Below, piece after piece: positions 57,461 through 64,000 of a stretch of 64,000 bases of DNA (positions within the stretch are counted from its first letter, which is position 1; each line of letters opens with the position of its first letter). The position numbers and the translations under genes were made by a program. The DNA is taken from contig NZ_JENB01000004.1 in assembly GCF_000708715.2 (NCBI RefSeq), forward strand, positions 124,001 to 188,000, read 5' to 3'. Origin of the DNA: Pseudomonas putida W15Oct28 (GTDB lineage: Bacteria; Pseudomonadota; Gammaproteobacteria; Pseudomonadales; Pseudomonadaceae). The notes under the pieces are model-generated. The model had not been told where the DNA came from. It worked only from the letters and a program-made list of their open reading frames with translations, and did no database searches.

Positions 57461-58924
57461 TCAGCGCTTGTCGCGGCGCTTCTTCTCGGCCTTCTTGTGG
57501 TGCGACATCAAGCGGCGCTTCTTGTTGACCTGGCGGTCGGTGAGGGTGTTCTTCTTGCCCTCGTACGGGTTCTCACCACCCTTGTACTCGATGCGAATCG
57601 GCGTACCGACCAGCTTCAGCACCCGGCGGTAGGTGTTTTCCAGGTAACGCGAGTACGACTTTGGAATGCTCTCGGTCTGGTTGCCGTGGATCACGATCAG
57701 TGGCGGGTTGGCACCACCAAGGTGGGCATAGCGCAGCTTGATGCGGCGGCCGTTGACCAGCGGTGGCTGGTGCTCGCTGACAGCATCTTCGAGGATCTGC
57801 GTCAGGCGGCTGGTTGGCCAACGGGTCACAGCCGAGGTGAACGCGGCCTGCACCGACTTGTACAGGTTGCCTACGCCGGTGCCGTGCAAGGCGGAGATGA
57901 AGTGGATGTCGGCGAAGTCGACGAAGAACAGCCGGCGCTCCAGCTCGGTCTTCACGTAGGCGCGCTCGCCCGACTCCATGCCATCCCACTTGTTCAGCGC
58001 GATGACGATGGCGCGGCCGGCTTCGAGGGCGAAGCCCAGCAGGTTCAGGTCATGGTCAACCACCCCTTCCCGGGCGTCCATGACGAAGATGACGACGTTG
58101 GCGTCCTTGATCGCCTGCAGCGTCTTGACCACCGAGAACTTCTCGACTTCCTCGTGGATCTTGCCGCGCTTGCGCACCCCGGCGGTGTCGATGAAGGTGT
58201 ACTTGTCACCATCACGCTCGAACGGGATGTAGATACTGTCACGGGTAGTACCCGGCTCGTCGTAGACCACCACACGCTCTTCGCCGAGCATGCGGTTGAC
58301 CAGGGTCGACTTGCCAACGTTCGGGCGGCCGATGATGGCGATCTTGATGCCATCCTTCTCGCTTGGGCCAGGAATGCGCACGGCCTCCTCGCCTTCGGCG
58401 ACGTCCTGGTCGAGGGCTTCTTCCTCGGCATCACGTGGCAGGTGGCCGAGCACGGCTTCCATCAGGGCGCTGATACCACGGCCCTGGGAACCCGCCACCG
58501 GAATGGCGTTGCCCATGCCCATCGGCGAGAACTCGGCGCGAGCAACATCGGGGTCGATGTTGTCGATCTTGTTGGCAACCAGAATCGCCGACTTGTTGCG
58601 CTTGCGCAGGTGCTCGGCAATCATCTGGTCAGCGGCGGTCATACCGGCGCGGGCATCGACCAGAAACAGCACGTAGTCGGCTTCTTCGATGGCCATGAGC
58701 GACTGCTCGGCCATTTTTTCGTCCATGCCCACTTCGTCACCGGTAATACCACCGGTGTCGATCAGGATGAAGGAACGACCCTGCCAGCTGGCATCACCAT
58801 ACTGGCGGTCACGGGTCAGGCCCGACAGGTCACCCACGATGGCATCGCGGGTTTTGGTCAGGCGGTTGAACATGGTGGATTTGCCGACGTTCGGGCGGCC
58901 CACCAGGGCAATTACGGGAACCAT
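57461..58924 (-). CDS. der: Ribosome-associated GTPase Der (EngA)
   Basis: A 487-residue double GTPase for 50S assembly. The two P-loops are [14 protein letters not shown] (near residue 10) and [14 protein letters not shown] (near residue 200); a KH-like C-terminal domain binds rRNA, with a Lys/Arg-rich tail ([20 protein letters not shown]). The start [12 protein letters not shown] at 58924 is standard; the ~36-residue in-frame extension upstream is not part of the family. It follows bamB. Confidence 0.97.
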   Translation of the reverse strand: MVPVIALVGRPNVGKSTMFNRLTKTRDAIVGDLSGLTRDRQYGDASWQGRSFILIDTGGITGDEVGMDEKMAEQSLMAIEEADYVLFLVDARAGMTAADQMIAEHLRKRNKSAILVANKIDNIDPDVARAEFSPMGMGNAIPVAGSQGRGISALMEAVLGHLPRDAEEEALDQDVAEGEEAVRIPGPSEKDGIKIAIIGRPNVGKSTLVNRMLGEERVVVYDEPGTTRDSIYIPFERDGDKYTFIDTAGVRKRGKIHEEVEKFSVVKTLQAIKDANVVIFVMDAREGVVDHDLNLLGFALEAGRAIVIALNKWDGMESGERAYVKTELERRLFFVDFADIHFISALHGTGVGNLYKSVQAAFTSAVTRWPTSRLTQILEDAVSEHQPPLVNGRRIKLRYAHLGGANPPLIVIHGNQTESIPKSYSRYLENTYRRVLKLVGTPIRIEYKGGENPYEGKKNTLTDRQVNKKRRLMSHHKKAEKKRRDKR

Positions 58925-59040
58925 CGGCTCTCCACTCTCGAATTCTTGAAAATGCAAAGGCCGCTGCAAGGCAGCGGCCGGAGTTTGGGCGGCGTGTCCT
59001 ACGCCGCGGCTTGAAACCCGCCAAGGCTTCAAGCATAGCT

Positions 59041-60183
59041 TCAGCGGATGGTCAGTGCCTCGAGCTTGCCGCTGTTGCCAAAGACATAGATGGTGTCGCC
59101 GACCACAAGTGGGCGGGCGCGCAGGCCATCGCTGTCGATACGTTCACGGCCGACGAAGCGGCCATCCACCTGGCTCAGCAGGTGCAGGTAACCCTCAAAG
59201 TCACCCACAGCCACGTAGCTGCTGAACACTTCAGGGGCGGTCAGCTGGCGGCGAGCCATGCTGTCGTTGCTCCACAGGGCGCTGGAGGAGCGCTCATCCA
59301 CGCCTTCCACGGTACCCGAAGCTTCGCTGACGTAGACGTTACCGAAGCCCTGGGCGACGCCCACATAGCTGGAAGCATCGCGCTGCCACAGCTCGCGGCC
59401 GCTTTCCAGGTCCAGGCCCGCTACACGGCCCTGGTAGGTGCTGACGTACAGGGTACCACCAGACAGCAGCAAGCCGCCGTCGATATCAACCACACGGTCC
59501 AGTTCGGAACGGCCTTTCGGGATGGCCACGCGGCTTTCCCACACTGGCACACCGTTGTTGATGTCCACCGCCACCACCTTGCCGGTAGACAGGCCGGCGA
59601 CGGCCAGGCGGTTGGTAGCGATCGGTGCACCGGTGCCACGCAGGGTCAGTACGGCCGGGGAGTTCTCGTAGATCCAGCGGCGGTCGCCGGTGGCGGCATC
59701 CAGGCCGATCAGGCGATCGTCCTGGGTCTGCACCACAACCACATCACCGTTGTTGGCTGGCGGGGCCAGCACTTCGCTGGTCACGCGCGAGCGCCAACGC
59801 TCCTCACCGGTGCTGGAGTCCAGGGCAATGACTTCACCCTTGAGGGTGCCGAGCATGACCAGGCCGTAGCCCACGCCAACAGCGCCGGAAACCTGCAGCT
59901 CCAGGTCCTTCTTCCACACCACGTCACCGGTGATGCGGTCGAGGGCGAAGACTTCGCCATTGACGTCGGACGCGTAGATACGGTCGTTTTCGATGGCCGG
60001 TACCAGGGTGTTGTAGGTCTCACCCTGGCCATCACCGATCGAACGGCTCCACTGCTTCTTCAGCACCACTTCCTCGGTGAACTTGGTCAGCTCGGCCGGG
60101 GGCAGTTCCTTCTTGCTGTTGCTGCTGCAACCGGCGGCCAGTACGGCCAGGGTCAGCACTGCTGCATGTTTCCAACCGATCAC
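59041..60183 (-). CDS. bamB: Outer-membrane assembly lipoprotein BamB
   Basis: A 380-residue beta-propeller lipoprotein of the BAM complex. The lipobox is AVLAAGC (Cys19). Repeated PQQ-like blades are visible ([56 protein letters not shown]). It is immediately after yfgM (stop and start adjacent) and before der, as in E. coli. Confidence 0.96.
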   Translation of the reverse strand: MIGWKHAAVLTLAVLAAGCSSNSKKELPPAELTKFTEEVVLKKQWSRSIGDGQGETYNTLVPAIENDRIYASDVNGEVFALDRITGDVVWKKDLELQVSGAVGVGYGLVMLGTLKGEVIALDSSTGEERWRSRVTSEVLAPPANNGDVVVVQTQDDRLIGLDAATGDRRWIYENSPAVLTLRGTGAPIATNRLAVAGLSTGKVVAVDINNGVPVWESRVAIPKGRSELDRVVDIDGGLLLSGGTLYVSTYQGRVAGLDLESGRELWQRDASSYVGVAQGFGNVYVSEASGTVEGVDERSSSALWSNDSMARRQLTAPEVFSSYVAVGDFEGYLHLLSQVDGRFVGRERIDSDGLRARPLVVGDTIYVFGNSGKLEALTIR

Positions 60184-60825
60184 TTACGCGTCCCCTTTAG
60201 CCAGGTCATCCAGCTTCAATTGCAGGCCACCGACCGCCGCCTCATCGGACAACGCAGCCTTGGCTTTTTCGTAAGCGCTGTGCGCGTCGTCGGCGCGACC
60301 CAGCTGTACCAGCAGGTCACCCTTCAACTCTTCACGGCTGGCCAGGAAAGCTTTGTCGGCGTCGCCGTCGAGCAGCTTGAGGGCATCCTCGGCCTTGTTC
60401 TGGGCGGCCAGCACGCGCGCCAGACGCTGGCGCGAAATCTCGCCCAGGGTCACGTCGGCCGGCTTGTCCAGCACGCCTTTCAGCTCGGCAGCGGCGTCGT
60501 CGAGCTTGCCGCTCTCGACCGCGACCTTGGCCACGAACAGGCTGCCGTACTGGGCATAGGCAGTACCGCCAAACTCGCTCTTGAGCTTGCCGGCCAGTTC
60601 CGCAACCTTGGTGGCGTCTGGCTGGGCAGTCGGCGTCAGGCTGGTCTCAAGCAACGCCTGATACAGCTGCGAGGCACCTTGCGACTGGTTGTTCTGGTAC
60701 TTGTGCCAGGTATTCCAGCCCAACACCACCACGCCCGCCAGCAATGCGCCGGTCAGCAGCGGCTTGCCGTTGCGGTTCCACCAGTCCTTGACCCCTGCCA
60801 GGTCATCATCATCGGTACTCGACAC
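60184..60825 (-). CDS. yfgM: YfgM family TPR-like inner-membrane protein
   Basis: A 213-residue protein with one N-terminal helix (PLLTGALLAGVVVLGWNTW, residues ~18-36) followed by TPR-like repeats in the periplasm. YfgM binds the SecYEG/PpiD ancillary complex and affects outer-membrane protein delivery. It lies between hisS and bamB with a conserved order and nearly no gap to bamB. Confidence 0.93.
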   Translation of the reverse strand: MSSTDDDDLAGVKDWWNRNGKPLLTGALLAGVVVLGWNTWHKYQNNQSQGASQLYQALLETSLTPTAQPDATKVAELAGKLKSEFGGTAYAQYGSLFVAKVAVESGKLDDAAAELKGVLDKPADVTLGEISRQRLARVLAAQNKAEDALKLLDGDADKAFLASREELKGDLLVQLGRADDAHSAYEKAKAALSDEAAVGGLQLKLDDLAKGDA

Positions 60826-60864
60826 CCCAATACTCCTTTTCGCCTATTCGCTTGTTGAACCGCG

Positions 60865-62154
60865 TTACGCTTGCGCGATCGCGGTTTCCAGGTGCTCTGC
60901 CAGAGCATCCCAGGCAATGTTCTGTTGTTCGCCCTGGCCACGCAGGGGCTTCAAACCGATCTCTTGCTTGGCCAGTTCGTCGTCGCCCAGGATCAGGGCG
61001 AACAGTGCACCGCTCTTGTCGGCTTTCTTGAACTGGCTCTTGAAGCTGCCGCCACCGGCGTTGACTGCCAGGCGCAAGCCCGGCAAGCGGTCACGCAGGG
61101 TTTCGGACAGGCGCAGGCCAGCCAGCTCGGCCTGCTCGCCAAAGGCGCACAGGTAGACATCGATCTGGCGGTTGATGGACTCCGGCACCTTGCCCAGGGT
61201 TTCCAGCAGCAGGATCAGGCGCTCGATACCCATGGCGAAACCTACGCCAGTGGTCGGCTTGCCGCCCATCTGTTCGACCAGGCCGTCATAGCGGCCACCG
61301 GCACAAACAGTGCCCTGGGAACCGAGCTTGTCGGTGACCCACTCGAATACGGTCTTGCTGTAGTAGTCCAGGCCACGCACCAGCTTGGTGTTGATCACGA
61401 ACGGAATGCCGGCAGCGTCCAGACGGGCCTTCAGGCCCTCGAAGTGCACACGCGATTCTTCGTCCAGGTAATCTTCCAGCTTCGGCGCGCCGACCAGCAC
61501 CGCTTGGGTGTTCTGGTCCTTGCTGTCGAGGATGCGCAGCGGGTTGCTTTTCAGGCGACGCTGACTGTCTTCGTCCAGTTGCTCCAGGCGCGCCGAGAGG
61601 AACTCGACCAGCGCGTCACGGTAGCGCGCGCGGGCTTCGCTGGTACCCAGGCTGTTGAGCTCCAGCTTGACCGCGTCCTGGATGCCCAGCAGGCCCCACA
61701 GGCGCCAGGTCAGCATGATCAGCTCGGCATCGATGTCCGGGCCGTCCAGATTGAACACCTCCACGCCAATCTGGTGGAACTGGCGGTAGCGGCCCTTCTG
61801 CGGGCGCTCGTGGCGGAACATCTGGCCGATGTACCACAGTTTCTGCACCTGGCCGTTGCCGGTGATGCCATGCTCCAGCACGGCACGTACACACGCGGCG
61901 GTGCCTTCGGGGCGCAGGGTCAGCGAATCGCCGTTGCGGTCCTCGAAGGTGTACATCTCTTTTTCGACGATGTCGGTCACTTCACCGATCGAGCGCTTGA
62001 ACAGCTCGGTGAACTCGACGATCGGCGTACGGATCTGGCTGTACCCGTAGGTGTCCAGCAGACCGGCCACGGTGCCTTCGAAGTAGCGCCACAGTGGCGA
62101 CTGTTCTGGCAGGATGTCGTTCATGCCACGGATGGCTTGCAGCGATTTGCTCAC
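60865..62154 (-). CDS. hisS: Histidyl-tRNA synthetase
   Basis: A 429-residue class II synthetase. Motif 2 includes [15 protein letters not shown] and [16 protein letters not shown]; the histidine-specific stretches are [15 protein letters not shown] and [13 protein letters not shown]; motif 3 is GFAMGIERL. The C-terminal anticodon-binding domain is complete. It follows ispG by 25 bases. Confidence 0.98.
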   Translation of the reverse strand: MSKSLQAIRGMNDILPEQSPLWRYFEGTVAGLLDTYGYSQIRTPIVEFTELFKRSIGEVTDIVEKEMYTFEDRNGDSLTLRPEGTAACVRAVLEHGITGNGQVQKLWYIGQMFRHERPQKGRYRQFHQIGVEVFNLDGPDIDAELIMLTWRLWGLLGIQDAVKLELNSLGTSEARARYRDALVEFLSARLEQLDEDSQRRLKSNPLRILDSKDQNTQAVLVGAPKLEDYLDEESRVHFEGLKARLDAAGIPFVINTKLVRGLDYYSKTVFEWVTDKLGSQGTVCAGGRYDGLVEQMGGKPTTGVGFAMGIERLILLLETLGKVPESINRQIDVYLCAFGEQAELAGLRLSETLRDRLPGLRLAVNAGGGSFKSQFKKADKSGALFALILGDDELAKQEIGLKPLRGQGEQQNIAWDALAEHLETAIAQA

Positions 62155-62179
62155 GAAAAGTCCTTACGAATTCTGTGTG

Positions 62180-63289
62180 TCAGCCACGGGCGATCAGCGC
62201 CGCGTCGGCTTCGGCCTTTTCGGCCGCTTTCTGGCGGATGAGCCTTTCCAGCTCATCGACCAGGTTGTCATTGGTCAGCTTCTGCGCCGGCTTGCCGTCG
62301 ATGTAGATCAGGTTCGGCGTGCCGCCGGTCAAGCCTACATGGGCTTCCTTGGCTTCACCCGGGCCGTTGACCACACAACCGATCACCGCCACGTCCAGCG
62401 GCACCAGCAGGTCTTCCAGGCGCCCTTCCAGCTCGTTCATGGTCTTGACCACATCGAAGTTCTGCCGCGAGCAGCTCGGGCAGGCGATGAAGTTGATGCC
62501 ACGCGAACGCAGGTGCAGCGACTTGAGGATGTCGTAGCCGACTTTCACTTCTTCGACCGGGTCGGCCGCCAGCGAGATACGGATGGTATCGCCAATGCCT
62601 TCGGCCAGCAGCATACCGAGGCCGACGGCGGATTTCACCGTCCCTGAACGCAGGCCACCGGCTTCGGTGATGCCCAGGTGCAGCGGCTGCACGATTTGCT
62701 TGGCCAGCAGGCGGTAGGCTTCGACGGCCATGAACACATCGGATGCCTTGACGCTGACCTTGAAGTCCTGGAAGTCCAGGCGGTCGAGGTGCTCGACATG
62801 GCGCAGGGCCGACTCCACCAGCGCCGCCGGGGTCGGTTCGCCGTACTTCTTCTGCAGGTCCTTTTCCAGCGAACCGGCGTTTACGCCGATACGGATCGGG
62901 ATGCCACGGTCACGGGCAGCATCGACCACGGCGCGTACACGGTCTTCGCGGCCGATGTTACCCGGGTTGATACGCAGGCAATCGACGCCCAGTTCGGCCA
63001 CGCGCAGGGCGATCTTGTAGTCGAAGTGGATGTCGGCGACCAACGGCACGCTGACCAGTTGCTTGATCTTGCCAAACGCCTCGGCCGCGTCCATGTCCGG
63101 CACCGAAACCCGCACGATGTCCACGCCGGCATCGACCAGGCGCTGGATTTGCGCCACGGTGGCGGCCACGTCGTTGGTGTCGGTATTGGTCATGCTCTGC
63201 ACCGCGATAGGTGCATCACCACCCACCGGCACATTGCCGACCCAGATTTTGCGGGATTCGCGACGTTTGATCGGAGATTCGCCGTGCAT
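62180..63289 (-). CDS. ispG: 4-hydroxy-3-methylbut-2-enyl-diphosphate synthase (flavodoxin)
   Basis: A 369-residue enzyme of the MEP isoprenoid pathway that converts MEcPP to HMBPP using a [4Fe-4S] cluster. Cluster cysteines are in [11 protein letters not shown] (~268-271) and [10 protein letters not shown] (near 304). The N-terminal TIM-barrel starts [20 protein letters not shown]. It is 3 bases after rodZ in the rodZ-ispG-hisS-yfgM-bamB-der run. Confidence 0.98.
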   Translation of the reverse strand: MHGESPIKRRESRKIWVGNVPVGGDAPIAVQSMTNTDTNDVAATVAQIQRLVDAGVDIVRVSVPDMDAAEAFGKIKQLVSVPLVADIHFDYKIALRVAELGVDCLRINPGNIGREDRVRAVVDAARDRGIPIRIGVNAGSLEKDLQKKYGEPTPAALVESALRHVEHLDRLDFQDFKVSVKASDVFMAVEAYRLLAKQIVQPLHLGITEAGGLRSGTVKSAVGLGMLLAEGIGDTIRISLAADPVEEVKVGYDILKSLHLRSRGINFIACPSCSRQNFDVVKTMNELEGRLEDLLVPLDVAVIGCVVNGPGEAKEAHVGLTGGTPNLIYIDGKPAQKLTNDNLVDELERLIRQKAAEKAEADAALIARG

Positions 63290-63292
63290 GAC

Positions 63293-64000
63293 TTACTGTC
63301 CCAACTTCAGGCGAGCAGTCTCGCCACTGGTGAACGGGGCAACATCGACGGCCTGGCCGTTGTAGCTGACCTGGGCGCCGCGGGCAAAGCCCAGGCGTAC
63401 CGCGAACGGCGGCTTGCCGGTCAGCTCGAGGTTGTCCCCCTTGCGCTTGACGGCGCTGAACAGCACCTTGCCGTTGCCATCGGAGACCTGGGTCCAGCAA
63501 TCGGCGGTGAACTGGATGGCGACCTTGGCGCTACCTGCCGGCACTGCGGCTGGCTCGGCAGCGGCCACGGCGGCTGCAGGTGCCACGGGCGCAACAGCGG
63601 CCGGTGCAGGGGTAGCCGGTGCTACCGGGGCAGACGCAGCAGGCGCAACGCTGGCTGCAGGTTGCGCAGGCACCTGCTGGGCGGGTGCGGGTGCAGCAGC
63701 CGTTGGCGCCGGGCTTGCCGGAGCCTGTTCGGCGGCAGCGGCAGGTTGTTCGGCAGTGCCCTGCTCCAGTGCCAGCGGCGCGCTTTCGGGCTGCTGACCA
63801 GCGGTAACGGCCTGATCTTCAGGCTCGTCAAGCGGGTGAATCTGAGTGGTGCCGTCGGCGCTTTCGACTTCGACGTGCTCCAGGGCCATCTTGGCCAGGT
63901 CCTTGCCACGCAGGCTGCCCTGGTCCTGCCACCAGACGAAGCCACCACCGACCACAGCCACCAGCAACAGCAGGCTGACGCCGCGCAGGATGTTGTGCGA
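63293..64000 (-). CDS. rodZ: Cytoskeleton protein RodZ, C-terminal part (5' end outside window)
   Basis: The frame is open to the right edge, giving 235 residues of the C-terminal part: the single membrane helix (GVSLLLLVAVVGGGFVWW), an extended Ala/Pro-rich periplasmic linker of about 100 residues, and the DUF4115 beta-domain (VAIQFTADCWTQVSDGNGKV...). The N-terminal MreB-binding helix-turn-helix lies outside. RodZ anchors MreB; the linker is easily variable in length between strains. Confidence 0.93.
   Translation of the reverse strand, partial: SHNILRGVSLLLLVAVVGGGFVWWQDQGSLRGKDLAKMALEHVEVESADGTTQIHPLDEPEDQAVTAGQQPESAPLALEQGTAEQPAAAAEQAPASPAPTAAAPAPAQQVPAQPAASVAPAASAPVAPATPAPAAVAPVAPAAAVAAAEPAAVPAGSAKVAIQFTADCWTQVSDGNGKVLFSAVKRKGDNLELTGKPPFAVRLGFARGAQVSYNGQAVDVAPFTSGETARLKLGQ

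Overview
The window is a stretch of GC-rich chromosome from a fluorescent pseudomonad, most likely the Pseudomonas putida group. The evidence is codon use, the gene order (yhdP-rng-maf-mreDCB | gatCAB; roxSR next to a dipeptide-uptake locus; speC next to piuC and a catecholate receptor; der-bamB-yfgM-hisS-ispG-rodZ), and many short paired palindromes of the type found between P. putida genes. I see no rRNA, tRNA, insertion sequence, integrase, CRISPR array or prophage. The DNA is mostly ordinary core genome, with a few accessory cassettes.

Layout. 0-9.3 kb, minus strand: a carbon-nitrogen hydrolase (cut by the window edge), yhdP, rng, maf, mreD, mreC, mreB. These are envelope and cell-shape genes. 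9.4-14.7 kb, plus strand: gatCAB, which makes Gln/Asn-tRNA by amidotransfer, then an RlpA-like lipoprotein, a Na+/Ca2+ exchanger and a carboxymuconolactone-decarboxylase-like protein. 14.8-19.2 kb, minus: an AroP-type permease, an AEC-family carrier and the RoxSR (RegBA-type) redox two-component system. 19.4-31.2 kb, plus: a SIMPL-domain protein, then a complete di/oligopeptide uptake locus with three substrate-binding proteins, an OprD-family porin and DppBCDF. 31.3-32.3 kb, minus: a membrane protein with a 24-residue hydrophobic protein directly downstream. 32.5-36.3 kb, plus: an AraC-type regulator with an NTF2-like sensor domain, then an FAD amine oxidoreductase, a cupin and a polyamine-type binding protein. 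36.4-38.6 kb, minus: prfC and an antitoxin beside a truncated toxin gene. 39.0-42.5 kb, plus: a four-gene osmoprotectant (OpuC/YehZYXW-type) ABC transporter. 42.6-46.6 kb, minus: fecA-fecR-fecI. 47.1 kb: ornithine decarboxylase speC. 48.4-55.2 kb: Sel1 protein, piuC, catecholate TonB receptor, PepSY-flavodoxin reductase (iron acquisition). 55.3-64 kb, minus: a nitrilase-family amidase and an aminotransferase, which together resemble a methionine-salvage/omega-amidase pair, then der, bamB, yfgM, hisS, ispG and the 3' part of rodZ.

The points I would look at first: two genes (mreC and the Na+/Ca2+ exchanger) whose only well-placed start codon appears to be ATT; a truncated HigB-type toxin fused into the leader of an intact antitoxin; a 24-residue membrane protein; a perfect 19-bp palindrome between piuC and the receptor gene; a structured leader before the osmoprotectant operon; and a possible short leader ORF abutting speC. 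I found no strong candidate for a wholly new multi-gene system. Thirteen intergenic regions carry paired REP-like palindromes of about four sequence types.
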